The notes: generated from the letters alone by a model not told the origin. 64,000 bases of DNA from Lachnospiraceae bacterium (GCA_015057085.1 SVFB01000027.1:1-64000), one strand, 5' to 3'; counted from the first letter of the stretch, positions 52,597 to 62,564 are shown. Made by a program: numbers and translations.

Positions 52597-55248
52597 ATGT
52601 TTAGTTTTAAGAGCGAAAGACCGGGAAATTATATGAGTGAGAAACGAGTGGCAATAAGTGGTGGAATAGCGGTTTTGGGTGCGATATTTTTAAATATCGC
52701 ATGTAAAACTTCGCATATTATGATAACGTATAAAAGCATTTTTGCAATTGTGCAAAATCTGTTGATTTCACTTGCCATTTTGACACTTGGTTATCGATTG
52801 AATCATGTGCTGGTGCAAAAAGGGGTACGCGATTATTATAAACAATTTTTGGTGGAGAAATATTTCAAAATTGTTTGTTGGCTTTCTATCATAATTGCAT
52901 TTACAATTGCAGTTTGTTTTGCTGTAGGACAGCAAGCTCGGATTGATGGCATATGGGGGACCGAGATGAAAAATCGGATGCTCGGGCCCCTGTTCAATGT
53001 TTTGGGTATAGCCGATATAGTGGGTTATCGCTGGATTGTGGCGCCATGGAAATATGTAAGGATTTGCATGTTGTATATGATAGTAGCGCCTATCCTGCAC
53101 TATGTGATTAAAAAAATAAGACCGGCATGGGGATTCGCAATTGGATTCCTTATGTGGGTCTTTTTGTGCTATAAAATTCCTGAACATGCTATGATTTGTA
53201 TGTTTCCGGTTTTCTTTATTGGAATGATTGCGAATCAACATTTGAATCAAGGAAAAGCAAGACCATCAGCTGTTATATTTCACAATGTTTCTATCTATGC
53301 TGTATCGGCATGGCTAATTCATGTCCCATTATATTTTTGGTGGATGAAAAAAATTTTACAGAGGCTCCATAACGGATTTTTGATATCAGTAGTCGCTACA
53401 GTTATTATAACTGTTTTTGCAATTGCATTCTCTGAACTAATCATTTGGTTATATCAACATTATGCAATTATTTTAAAGAACAAGAAATCTATTGATTTAC
53501 TGTTTTCTTTGTTGCTTGTAGGAGCAAACTATTTATATGTTTTTTACAATTCGGTTCCGGCTTTTTTAACGAATGATGATTCTAGGATACAGCATGTATT
53601 ATCCGGCAGTTTTTTGGGAGAACCGTATTTCTTTCATCAGTATATTCATCCTGCTATTTCAATACCTATTGCATGGCTATTTTCTTGCATTTCAAATGTA
53701 CCGTGGTGGTATTTGTTTTGTCATCTCTTAGTGTTTATAGGCTTGATGGCAATTCATTATACGGTTATTAGACTGGCAAGAGAAAGAGAATTACCATTGC
53801 TATTTATCATAGCAATAGTGGAATTGTTTGACGGCTCATTCATTATGTTTAATTTATGGAGAATGTCCTTTACGCTTACATCTATCCTTATTGGTTGTGC
53901 GTCAATCATACTAATCTTTGTCTTAACAAGCAGAGAAAAACTTTTTTGGGAAAAGAGGGGACTGTTAGTTGTCGGAAGCATTTTATGTTTTATACTGGCA
54001 TGCTTTGTACGAATTTCTGAGGGATATGTTCTGGTTGCTTATGTTGTCCTTATTTCTGCCTACGGAATCTTTTCACGACAGGAAGCGTTAATTCGACGTG
54101 TGGGAAAGCTAGCATTTGTTATCGCAATAGCGGTATGTATGGTAAAAGGTATTGGGTATGTTCAATCTGATATTATAAAGAATATAAATGGAAATGAATT
54201 CATAGAATTTAATCATGCTAGAAGTACTTTTATTGATTATCCGCATGATACTTACGAAGAAAATCCGGAGCTATATCAAAGTGTAGGCTGGGATGAAGAT
54301 ACTTTGTTTCTTGCAGAATCGTGGTGTTTTATGAATGATAATATCACAACAGAAGCGCTACAAATGATTGCAGAAAACCAGACTATTAGTATCAAAGAAA
54401 ATATAAAAGATGCTTTTGAGCAAATCAAGAAAACACCACCGACTGTAGTGGCACTAATCGCATATGGCCTTTCTTGTGTGTTGATTTTGATATGCTTATT
54501 CCCAAAACGCCAAAAATGGTTAACGATTGCAGGCATATGCAATTTATTTGGAACATTGATATTGCTTGTATATCTTGCAATAAAAGGAAGATTTATCTAT
54601 AGGGCAATAGCGGTAGTACTTATTCCGGCGACTTTAGTTAATATGTTGCTTTACATTTCAAACATTGAGCATAAAGCGCGTAAAAAACATTTGATGTATG
54701 TTTTGACAGCGCTTATTTCGGTATGTTTGGTTATTCCAATATGCAGTTCAGTTTTTCAATCGAAAGAGAAAGAACAAAATATGCTGAAAAAATTTAAAAT
54801 ACAAAGTGATACATACGCGTATTTTAATGAGCATCCTGAAAATATTTATATTACAGAAGTTTATTCTCTGGTAGAGCTAAACCCGTTTGATTTAAGTGAC
54901 GAGAGCAATATGATGTATTATGGCAGTGCATTATTTCATTCTGATATTATGGATAAGAAAGCAGAAAAACTTGGAATAGCTGATATGAACGGGAATGTGT
55001 TCAAACAGTCGAATGTTTATTATGTAAGTCGAGTAAATATTGAGGACGAAAGTAAATTCGAAAGTCGTAATACACTAAGTGCTTTTTATAATACTTTGAA
55101 GAAGGATTATGGAGCCATTGGTATCCAAAAGATTGATGGTATCGATCAGACGCTTTGGGTATATCGGTTTGTATATGAAGATAGTAAGCAATTGCCAATA
55201 GAATATTATGATATTGTAGATGGCATTCCGCTAATTGTTGATAATTGA
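52597..55248 (+). CDS. Large fusion: acyltransferase-like membrane domain plus a polytopic C-terminal domain
   Basis: About 883 residues, membrane-embedded along most of its length. The first 300 residues have acyltransferase-3-like topology (GYRLNHVLVQKGVRDYYKQFLVEKYFKIVCW ... SAWLIHVPLYFWW) but lack the N-terminal catalytic His. The remaining 570 residues form a second multi-helix domain with LTNDDSRIQHVLSG in its first loop, like GT-C-type membrane transferases with an Asp-rich outer loop, and a soluble C-terminal stretch. Start choice is uncertain (ATG 52597, 52633 or 52579). It may add a lipid-linked sugar or an acyl group to the polysaccharide (inference). Confidence 0.7.
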   Translation: MFSFKSERPGNYMSEKRVAISGGIAVLGAIFLNIACKTSHIMITYKSIFAIVQNLLISLAILTLGYRLNHVLVQKGVRDYYKQFLVEKYFKIVCWLSIIIAFTIAVCFAVGQQARIDGIWGTEMKNRMLGPLFNVLGIADIVGYRWIVAPWKYVRICMLYMIVAPILHYVIKKIRPAWGFAIGFLMWVFLCYKIPEHAMICMFPVFFIGMIANQHLNQGKARPSAVIFHNVSIYAVSAWLIHVPLYFWWMKKILQRLHNGFLISVVATVIITVFAIAFSELIIWLYQHYAIILKNKKSIDLLFSLLLVGANYLYVFYNSVPAFLTNDDSRIQHVLSGSFLGEPYFFHQYIHPAISIPIAWLFSCISNVPWWYLFCHLLVFIGLMAIHYTVIRLARERELPLLFIIAIVELFDGSFIMFNLWRMSFTLTSILIGCASIILIFVLTSREKLFWEKRGLLVVGSILCFILACFVRISEGYVLVAYVVLISAYGIFSRQEALIRRVGKLAFVIAIAVCMVKGIGYVQSDIIKNINGNEFIEFNHARSTFIDYPHDTYEENPELYQSVGWDEDTLFLAESWCFMNDNITTEALQMIAENQTISIKENIKDAFEQIKKTPPTVVALIAYGLSCVLILICLFPKRQKWLTIAGICNLFGTLILLVYLAIKGRFIYRAIAVVLIPATLVNMLLYISNIEHKARKKHLMYVLTALISVCLVIPICSSVFQSKEKEQNMLKKFKIQSDTYAYFNEHPENIYITEVYSLVELNPFDLSDESNMMYYGSALFHSDIMDKKAEKLGIADMNGNVFKQSNVYYVSRVNIEDESKFESRNTLSAFYNTLKKDYGAIGIQKIDGIDQTLWVYRFVYEDSKQLPIEYYDIVDGIPLIVDN

Positions 55249-55279
55249 TAATGAAAAGATTGGGGAGAAGGTAGATTAG

Positions 55280-56401
55280 ATGAATGAAATGACAAATCTG
55301 AAACAAAATATAAGAAACGGAAAACTGGAGTTTCTTCGATTTGTGTTTGCGCTTATGGTTTTATTTTTTCATGTGTCGTTAGATTGATGGAAACATCCTA
55401 AATTAGTGGCATTATGTATATATATTGCACCAATTGGAAGAATGGGTGTGGAATTTTTCTTCCTCTTGTCAGGGTATTTAATGGCAAAATCTGTTTATCG
55501 TATGTCTGAAGAACAAAAGATTTGTAGTGTTAAGCCAGATGCACTGGGAAATCAAACATGTCAATTTGTTTGGAGAAAGATTAGAACGATATTACCATTT
55601 CATTTTTTATTTATTTCGCTGGCGTTTATTTTGATTATAATCTTCGAGTGTGGAAAGCGTGACTTTGCAAGAATACTATTGGATGCAATTCCGAATTTCT
55701 TAATTTTAAATACAACTGGCTTAGTACAAAAATCATTTAATCCGGTGGAATGTTATCTCTCATCGATGTTCATTGCAATTATGGTTTTATATCCTATCCT
55801 TGTTAAATTTGGAAAGTTTGCAACTAAGATTATCTGTCCATTCATAGGGGTGCTTGCGTATGGCTATTTGATACAAATGTATGGAGGGTTTCCAGGAAAT
55901 ATTATGTCATATCAGAATGCTATGGGATGTAATATTCGCGCCTTAGGAGGACTGAGCCTTGGAATTTTTGCATATGAATTATCTACTGCGCTAGAAAGAC
56001 ATGGAAAACTGCATAAAATGGGTATAGTGCTTGTTCAAATTGTGGAAGTGTCTGTTTATGGACTTGTAATTTTTCTTATGAATTCTAATCACAGGAACAT
56101 TGATCAATATATTTTATTGCTTTTGTTTATTGGAATCGTGATTTCTACAGGAAAATTTGGTTTGGGAAATGGAACGAGGTTCTTTCAAAACAAATTTGTA
56201 TTATATTTAGGAAAAATCAGTCTGCCGATTTACTTATGCCAAAATGTGGTGAGATACTTTTTCAAAAAAGCGGATTTAGGATTGGAGCCAAGATGGCATT
56301 TTGTTTTGGCCACACTATGCTCAATAGTAATTGGGATGTTGTCATTCCAAGGATTTAGTGTGGCGACAAAAATGCAGCAAAAAAGGAAGAAAACAGAATA
56401 A
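55280..56401 (+). pseudogene. Acyltransferase 3 family gene interrupted by an in-frame TGA
   Basis: From ATG 55280 (GGGGAGAAGG upstream) the frame encodes the typical start of an acyltransferase 3 protein (NGKLEFLRFVFALMVLFFHVSLD). It then meets TGA at 55385-55387 and continues in the same frame without further stops to 56401, with IGRMGVEFFFLLSGYLMAK and about nine more helices. The codon after the stop is TGG, so a Trp-to-stop point mutation is likely. The 3' part could restart at GTG 55406 but would lack the catalytic His helix. Either a recent nonsense mutation or a sequencing error explains it. Confidence 0.85.
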
Positions 56402-56425
56402 AAAACTAGAGAGGAAAATCATAAA

Positions 56426-58153
56426 ATGTTAAAAAGGGGAATTATAAGTGTTTTAGTAGTATGTATATTAGTTGGAATGCTTTCATTCCAAGAGAAGGTA
56501 TACGCAAATTCAGATGATGTAATAGTAACTATTAATCCGACGATGGATAATAGAGAAATCAACAAAATACTAGAAACTCCACATGAAGGAACTTTGTTTG
56601 TTAAGGCGCAGGATGGAACGTATGATAATCTTCATGGAACATTGTTTATTCATTCAAATACATCTTTTATTGCTTCGGATAAGGCATTATTTATAAATGG
56701 TGGAAGTAAAAACGATTCAAGTAAGCGTTATGGACCATTTATCCAATCTGTCATAGAATATGATGATGAAGGCGATTATTTAGAAGTTCATGACATCACA
56801 ATACGTGGAGGACAGTGGGATAGCTCAAATTTATCAAAAGATGAAGGAACAGAATCTTTTAGATTTGTACATTGTAGAAATGTGACAATGGACAGTGTAA
56901 CAGTATGCAACGTTCCGAAGAAAAGTCATTTAGTTGTCTTAGCAGGAGTGAAGGGCGCATTAATAAAAAATTGTAACTTTTATGGTATGTATAATTGGAA
57001 CAGCAAAAACTTAAGTACCATCGAATGTAAAGAAGCTGTACAGTTAGATGTGACTCATAATAACACTGTTGTGCCAGTGCAGGCAAAAAAGATAAATGAT
57101 TCTCTATGGGATGATACGCCGTGTTCTGATGTGACAATTACAGGATGTTCGTTTCATGAATTTACAAGGGGAATTGGAAGTCATACTGCGGTAGCAGGAG
57201 TTTTTCATAATAATATTACTATTTCCGGAAATTATTTTTACAATATAAGTGATACTGCAATGAAGTTATTTAATTATACGAATGCAGTCATAGAAGGCAA
57301 TTATTTAGGAGTGAGCAAAGCTGGGAAACAGGGTTCTGTTACTGAAGGAATATTAGTATATTCTTCTCTAAACGAAAGCAATGAAAGTGGATATTATTTT
57401 CAGCCAAACTCTGGCCAAAAGAAAATCATATTGCCGGAAAATTATAATATAAAGATATGTAATAATTTAATATCAAACACAAAGGAACGAATGAACAATG
57501 GAAAACATTTGTGGGGGGATGCTATTCGCGTTGCAGGGTCAGATTCTCGTCCTCTTATAGGAGTTACTATTTCTGGTAATACGATATCAAACTGTGAAAG
57601 ATATGGGGTTTTCGCTTCTCACACAAAGGATTTGATTATTAATGGGAAGAATACTATCACAAATATCAATGTTGATGGAATAAAGGTTATAGATTCAGAT
57701 GGGTCAATCATTAGCTATAATACCGTGCAAAAGACAAAGCAATGTGGAATTAAGTGCACGAATGGAACAGTTGCCAAAATCCATCATAATACGATAGAAA
57801 ATTATGGACTAGAAAAAGATGAAACCTTCGGTATATATGTTTATAAGTCTGCGGCCAAAAGTGCTGATACTGCTGTCAAAATATATTCAAATAAGGTAAC
57901 TGGAAAAGGAAGCGGTAAAAAGAAAATAGCGATAAAAGTAAGCACATCGCCGTATGCAGTGATTAGTTCCAATGTTGTAAATAAACCGGGTGCTGAAGGA
58001 ATAATGACATATAAATGTCCAAATGTGAAAATTAAAAAGAATACGATAAAAACAACTAGTAGTCATATCGCTATCTGGGTATGTCAATGCGAAAAATATA
58101 GTATTATCGAAAACAGTATATCAGGAACTGATAAAAAGTATAAAATTAATTAG
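56426..58153 (+). CDS. Second secreted beta-helix protein (NosD/pectate-lyase-like)
   Basis: A 575-residue exported protein with a signal peptide (about 1-28, ending VYANS) and a right-handed beta-helix of repeating NTI-x-N rungs. The segment EAVQLDVTH ... DDTPCSDVTITGCSFHEFTRGIGSHT matches the equivalent part of the protein at 44864, so the two are distant paralogues with a shared putative active site. It is shorter and more Asn- and Lys-rich. The broken acyltransferase gene lies just upstream. It could be a polysaccharide epimerase/lyase or a glycan-binding surface protein. The ATG follows GAGAGGAAA. Confidence 0.82.
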   Translation: MLKRGIISVLVVCILVGMLSFQEKVYANSDDVIVTINPTMDNREINKILETPHEGTLFVKAQDGTYDNLHGTLFIHSNTSFIASDKALFINGGSKNDSSKRYGPFIQSVIEYDDEGDYLEVHDITIRGGQWDSSNLSKDEGTESFRFVHCRNVTMDSVTVCNVPKKSHLVVLAGVKGALIKNCNFYGMYNWNSKNLSTIECKEAVQLDVTHNNTVVPVQAKKINDSLWDDTPCSDVTITGCSFHEFTRGIGSHTAVAGVFHNNITISGNYFYNISDTAMKLFNYTNAVIEGNYLGVSKAGKQGSVTEGILVYSSLNESNESGYYFQPNSGQKKIILPENYNIKICNNLISNTKERMNNGKHLWGDAIRVAGSDSRPLIGVTISGNTISNCERYGVFASHTKDLIINGKNTITNINVDGIKVIDSDGSIISYNTVQKTKQCGIKCTNGTVAKIHHNTIENYGLEKDETFGIYVYKSAAKSADTAVKIYSNKVTGKGSGKKKIAIKVSTSPYAVISSNVVNKPGAEGIMTYKCPNVKIKKNTIKTTSSHIAIWVCQCEKYSIIENSISGTDKKYKIN

Positions 58154-58213
58154 AACTTTGTTTTATATTATAAAATTATAAAATACCATTTGTAATCACA
58201 TGTTGATAAAGCA

Positions 58214-58222
58214 TGATATAAT
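58214..58222 (+). promoter_or_regulatory. Extended -10 promoter for the lipoprotein gene
   Basis: TGA plus TATAAT (58217-58222), 73 bases before the ATG. No good -35 box is present, as is common for extended -10 promoters. Confidence 0.55.
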
Positions 58223-58294
58223 ACTTATGTCGCATTAAAAAGGGATCTTCGACTGTATAGTTGCAGATGAAATATCTTTACGAGGGGTGATAAA

Positions 58295-59389
58295 ATGAAA
58301 ATGTTAAAAAGACGAATGTTTTTGATGATGCTGATCATGGCAGTTTTTATGACTGCCTGTCCATTGGTTAATCATCAAGAATATTATTATGGAAATGAGA
58401 TTGATGAGGATTTTGACATCGATGACGAGGATTTGGATATCGATGATGAGGAAGAAGAGTTATCATTCGATAAGGTTCATAAAAAATATTCAACAAAAAA
58501 ATTATCTTATAGCAAGGATTTTTCACATAAGAATGTACGCCTTGATTGCGGATATACAAATGTATATCCTATTAAGGTTGAAAAAGCAGGAAAATATAAG
58601 TTTACTCTTTCGGATGATACGTATGGTTCTTTTTCTATTTTACTAGAAGATTCAAAAGGAAGAGTGGTAAAACAATATGATGATATTTATTTAGACTTTG
58701 AAAAATGGGGAAAAACCATCAAGTTAAGTAAGGGTAATTATATATTAAAGATTTTATCCACTGATGAATTAGCAGAGTATAGTCTTTTTATTAAATCGAC
58801 TATTGTGAAAAAAACAGTTAAACATAAAATCAAGTCGTGCGATATAATGCAACTTGAACCAAAATTAGGGGCAGGAACATGGAAAACTTCTAATAAAAAG
58901 GTTGTAGCGATAGAAAAGAAAAAATCAAAAGGTGCTTCGTGTGTTATTCGCGCTAAGAAAGCGGGAAAAGCAACAGTTACATATACGAATAAATTAGGTT
59001 CAAAAATAAAATACGTCATTACAGTGACAAAAAACAAAAACAATCCATTTTATACAGCTGGATTTGGCTGCAATTATGTCGGTGGATTAGAACCTTATTT
59101 TGTTGTGGTAAATGAAAGCAATAGCAAGATAAAATATGTTCGTGCCAAAGTATCTTTTTACAATGATGTCGATGATATTGTTGAAGATGAAATTACAGGA
59201 GCAAAAACGACAGAATTAACTTTAATTGGACCCATTAAGGCATGGAATTTCGGAACATATTCATTTGAGGATTCGCCAGTCTTTTACAACGGTGTTGCGA
59301 CGAAAATGAAAATAAAAACCGTAGAGATTGAGTATTATGGGGGAAAAGTTAAGAAAATTAAGGTGAATAAGAAGTATAAAATCGGTTAG
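58295..59389 (+). CDS. Lipoprotein with a bacterial Ig-like (Big2) domain
   Basis: A 364-residue predicted lipoprotein. The signal ends in a lipobox-like FMTACP (Cys about 22). A very acidic linker follows (DEDFDIDDEDLDIDDEEEE), then a strand-rich N-domain (about 65-165) that resembles carbohydrate-binding beta-sandwiches. Next is a Big2-type Ig domain (GTWKTSNKKVVAIEKKK ... KKAGKATVTYTN) and a final beta domain (about 250-364). It has no catalytic motif and is likely an adhesion or glycan-binding surface protein. It starts at ATG after GAGGGGTGA and has its own promoter. Confidence 0.78.
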   Translation: MKMLKRRMFLMMLIMAVFMTACPLVNHQEYYYGNEIDEDFDIDDEDLDIDDEEEELSFDKVHKKYSTKKLSYSKDFSHKNVRLDCGYTNVYPIKVEKAGKYKFTLSDDTYGSFSILLEDSKGRVVKQYDDIYLDFEKWGKTIKLSKGNYILKILSTDELAEYSLFIKSTIVKKTVKHKIKSCDIMQLEPKLGAGTWKTSNKKVVAIEKKKSKGASCVIRAKKAGKATVTYTNKLGSKIKYVITVTKNKNNPFYTAGFGCNYVGGLEPYFVVVNESNSKIKYVRAKVSFYNDVDDIVEDEITGAKTTELTLIGPIKAWNFGTYSFEDSPVFYNGVATKMKIKTVEIEYYGGKVKKIKVNKKYKIG

Positions 59390-59415
59390 AACCGGCAAAA
59401 AGAGAGAATTAGAAT

Positions 59416-60390
59416 ATGTGTACAGCAATAACTTATTCAACAAAAGATCATTATTTTGGTCGTAATCTGGATTTGGAATTTTCTTATCGTGAAGAGGTGA
59501 CAATTACACCGCGCAATTATCCGTTTGTGTTCCGCAGAAATAATAGGATTGAACAACACTATGCATTGATTGGAATGGCATTTGTGGTTGACGATTATCC
59601 TCTGTATTACGATGCAACAAACGAAAAAGGCCTAAGTATGGCTGGACTGAATTTCCCCGGAAATGCAGATTATAAAGACGAATGTGCAGATATGGATAAT
59701 GTGGCTCCGTTTGAATTTATCCCATGGATTTTATGTCAATGTGCAAGTGTGGAGGAAGCCAGAAAACGCTTGGACAAAATAAATCTTGTGCGAATTAACT
59801 ATAGCGATGAGCTACCGTTGTCACCCTTGCATTGGATGATTGCTGATCAAAAAGAAGTGATTGTCGTGGAGTCTGTAAAGGAAGGTTTGAAGGTATACGA
59901 GAATCCCGTAGGCGTTATGACAAACAATCCGACATTTGACAAGCAATTATTTTCCTTAAATAATTATATGAATCTCTCACCGGAACCAGCCAAGAATTCA
60001 TTCGCCAGCAGTCTGAAACTGGATGACTATAGTCGTGGAATGGGGGCAATTGGTTTGCCGGGAGATCTTTCATCTTCTTCGCGTTTTGCTAAAGTTGCAT
60101 TTACCAGGATGAATTCTGTTTCCGGTAGCTTAGAGGCAGAGAGCGTCAGCCAGTTTTTTCATATTCTTGGTTCGGTAGAACAGCAGAGAGGGTGCGTTCA
60201 TCTTGGAGATAATCAATACGAAATCACAATATACTCATCATGCTGCAATATGGATAAATGCATTTATTATTACAAGACCTACGAGAATTCACAGATTACT
60301 GCCGTGAAGCTATTTGATGAGAAAATAGATGGAAATGTATTGTCGAGATATCCTCTAAGGAAAGAAATGCAGATTCAGTATGAGAATTAG
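59416..60390 (+). CDS. Choloylglycine hydrolase family enzyme (bile salt hydrolase / penicillin V acylase)
   Basis: A 324-residue N-terminal-nucleophile amidase. After Met removal Cys2 becomes the nucleophile (MCTAITY). The other family residues are present: R16 and D19 (GRNLDLE), N79 (GLNF), N171 (MTNNPTF) and R223 (SRFAKVAF). Enzymes with this set split taurine or glycine from bile salts, or cleave penicillin V or acyl-homoserine lactones; they are cytoplasmic and lack a signal, as here. Bile salts fit a gut organism. It lies inside the polysaccharide locus, an odd place. The ATG follows AGAGAG. Confidence 0.92.
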   Translation: MCTAITYSTKDHYFGRNLDLEFSYREEVTITPRNYPFVFRRNNRIEQHYALIGMAFVVDDYPLYYDATNEKGLSMAGLNFPGNADYKDECADMDNVAPFEFIPWILCQCASVEEARKRLDKINLVRINYSDELPLSPLHWMIADQKEVIVVESVKEGLKVYENPVGVMTNNPTFDKQLFSLNNYMNLSPEPAKNSFASSLKLDDYSRGMGAIGLPGDLSSSSRFAKVAFTRMNSVSGSLEAESVSQFFHILGSVEQQRGCVHLGDNQYEITIYSSCCNMDKCIYYYKTYENSQITAVKLFDEKIDGNVLSRYPLRKEMQIQYEN

Positions 60391-60411
60391 TGCAGTAATT
60401 GGAGGTGCAAG

Positions 60412-60471
60412 ATGGCGGCAATATTGCAAGAAGGGAATCGAAATAAAAAAGTAAGTGATAAGTTGTTTTAA
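60412..60471 (+). CDS. Possible 19-residue micro-ORF
   Basis: ATG 60412 lies five bases after a full GGAGGTG (60401-60407) and opens a 19-codon frame (MAAILQEGNRNKKVSDKLF) that ends at TAA 60469-60471, just before the wecE promoter. The strong ribosome site is the only evidence. It may be a relic of a longer gene or a leader peptide of the bile-salt-hydrolase transcript. Confidence 0.3.
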   Translation: MAAILQEGNRNKKVSDKLF

Positions 60472-60473
60472 TA

Positions 60474-60482
60474 TGATATAAT
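60474..60482 (+). promoter_or_regulatory. Extended -10 promoter for the dTDP-sugar genes
   Basis: TGA plus TATAAT (60477-60482), 29 bases before the wecE ATG. No clear -35 box. Confidence 0.55.
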
Positions 60483-60511
60483 GAAAAGTGTGAAAATAGG
60501 AGATATAGATT

Positions 60512-61642
60512 ATGATAGCGTTTAATGTACCACCATATATTGGGGTAGAAGAACAATATATTAAGGAAGCGATTGAAAGTCATAAGATTTGCGGTGATGG
60601 CACTTTTACAAAGAAATGTAATGCATGGATTGAGAATTATACTGGGGTTTCAAAGGCACTACTAACTACTTCTTGCACACATGCTTTAGAAATGGCTTCA
60701 ATTTTATCAAATATAGAACCGGGAGACGAAGTGATTATGCCGTCGTATACATTTGTATCGACTGCAGATGCCTTTGTTCTACGCGGTGCTAAAATTGTTT
60801 TTGTGGACATTCGCCCGGATACCATGAATATTGATGATAATTTGATAGAGAATGCGATAACGGACAAGACAAAAGCTATTGTGCCGGTTCATTACGCAGG
60901 AGTTGCATGCGAGATGGATAAGATTATGGCAATTGCAAAAAAGCATGGTCTGTTAGTTGTTGAAGATGCAGCACAGGGGGTAGACAGTAAATATCACGGT
61001 AAAGCATTAGGAACATTTGGCGATTTTGGCTGTTTCTCGTTTCACGAGACGAAGAATCTCTCGATGGGAGAAGGTGGAGCACTCTTGATTCGCGATAAAG
61101 AAAATGTTGAGCGTGCAGAGATTGTACGCGAAAAAGGAACAAACCGAGCTAAGTTTTTTAGAGGACAGATTGATAAATACACATGGGTGGATGCGGGATC
61201 CAGTTATCTGCCAAGCGAGCTTAATGCGGCTTATTTATATGGACAGTTGGAAAATATTCGTACGATACAAGATAGTCGTATGGACCGTTGGAATCAGTAT
61301 TATGAGTTGTTAAAGCCATTAGAGAATCAAGGGATAATTGTATTACCGACAATTCCGGAAGGCTGTGACCATAATGCACATATGTTTTATATCAAAGCGA
61401 AGGATTTAGAAGAAAGAACAGCATTAAGCGCTTATTTAAAGGAAAATGAGATTACAGCATCATTCCATTACATTCCACTTCATTCTGCACCAGCAGGATT
61501 AAAGTTTGGCCGATTTCATGGAGAGGATGTATACACAACAAAGGAAAGTGAACGTCTTCTGAGATTGCCTATGTACTATGGGCTGAAAGAGGAGGAAGTT
61601 CAAAAGGTTTGTGATACAGTAAAGGCATTTTACGGAAAGTAG
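60512..61642 (+). CDS. wecE: dTDP-4-amino-4,6-dideoxygalactose transaminase (WecE/RffA)
   Basis: A 376-residue PLP aminotransferase of the DegT/DnrJ/EryC1/StrS family. It converts dTDP-4-keto-6-deoxyglucose to dTDP-4-amino-4,6-dideoxygalactose with glutamate. WecE hallmarks are the start FNVPPYIGVEEQYIKEAI, CGDGTFTKKC and the PLP lysine K181 in FHETKNLSMGEGGAL; the length equals E. coli WecE. It has the same direction as rfbA and rfbB, which make its substrate. No acetyltransferase of the WecD type is in view. The ATG follows AGGAGA. Confidence 0.92.
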   Translation: MIAFNVPPYIGVEEQYIKEAIESHKICGDGTFTKKCNAWIENYTGVSKALLTTSCTHALEMASILSNIEPGDEVIMPSYTFVSTADAFVLRGAKIVFVDIRPDTMNIDDNLIENAITDKTKAIVPVHYAGVACEMDKIMAIAKKHGLLVVEDAAQGVDSKYHGKALGTFGDFGCFSFHETKNLSMGEGGALLIRDKENVERAEIVREKGTNRAKFFRGQIDKYTWVDAGSSYLPSELNAAYLYGQLENIRTIQDSRMDRWNQYYELLKPLENQGIIVLPTIPEGCDHNAHMFYIKAKDLEERTALSAYLKENEITASFHYIPLHSAPAGLKFGRFHGEDVYTTKESERLLRLPMYYGLKEEEVQKVCDTVKAFYGK

Positions 61643-61651
61643 GGTACGAAA

Positions 61652-62563
61652 ATGAAGGGGATTATTTTGGCAGGTGGAGCCGGAACAAGACTTTATCCAC
61701 TCACCTTAGTAACTTCGAAACAATTATTACCGGTGTATGATAAGCCGATGATTTATTATCCGCTTTCTACGCTGATGTTAGCTGGAATCCGAGAAATTAT
61801 GATTATCTCAACGCCGGAAGATACACCTCGTTTTAAGAATCTTTTGGGCGACGGAAAGCATTTTGGAATTGAACTTAGCTACGCTGTTCAGGAGTCTCCA
61901 GATGGATTAGCCCAAGCATTTATTATTGGAGAAGAATTTATTGGCGACGATGAGTGCGCCATGATTCTTGGCGATAATATTTTCTATGGCAGTGGATTCT
62001 CGAAGTATTTAAGAGACGCCGCAGAAAAAACAGAGAACGGATTCGCAACGGTATTTGGATACTATGTAGAGGATCCGGAGCGATTTGGAGTCGTAGAATT
62101 CGATGAGAATTTCAAAGCGCTCTCCATCGAAGAGAAGCCAAAGCAACCGAAAAGTAATTATGCAGTAACCGGATTATATTTCTATCCGAAGGGGGTTGCA
62201 AAGGCTGCAAAGAAGATTAAGCCTTCTGCTCGCGGAGAACTAGAGATTACATCCTTAAATGCGCGGTATCTGAAAAAGGATAAGCTGGATGTACAGATTC
62301 TAGGACGTGGTTTTGCATGGTTAGATACCGGCACGACCAATAGTTTGCTAGAAGCTGCTGAGTTTGTATATATGGTTGAAAAGCGTCAAGGAATTAAGAT
62401 TTCTGCACCGGAAGAGATTGCGTACAGATATGGTTGGATTAGTCTTGATGAATTACAAGCTGCAGCAAAACTATATGGTAAATCACCATATGGAAAATAT
62501 TTGAGAACTGTCGCAAAAGGTCGAGTAGTCAGTTCTGATTTTAAAGAGAGAGAGAAGAAGTAA
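61652..62563 (+). CDS. rfbA: Glucose-1-phosphate thymidylyltransferase
   Basis: RfbA makes dTDP-glucose from dTTP and glucose 1-phosphate. The 303-residue protein shows the nucleotide-binding start [42 protein letters not shown], the active-site region ILGDNIFYG and [21 protein letters not shown]. The length matches the family (about 290-300). It starts nine bases after wecE and ends two bases before rfbB, so the three genes form one operon. Confidence 0.97.
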   Translation: MKGIILAGGAGTRLYPLTLVTSKQLLPVYDKPMIYYPLSTLMLAGIREIMIISTPEDTPRFKNLLGDGKHFGIELSYAVQESPDGLAQAFIIGEEFIGDDECAMILGDNIFYGSGFSKYLRDAAEKTENGFATVFGYYVEDPERFGVVEFDENFKALSIEEKPKQPKSNYAVTGLYFYPKGVAKAAKKIKPSARGELEITSLNARYLKKDKLDVQILGRGFAWLDTGTTNSLLEAAEFVYMVEKRQGIKISAPEEIAYRYGWISLDELQAAAKLYGKSPYGKYLRTVAKGRVVSSDFKEREKK

Positions 62564-62564
62564 T

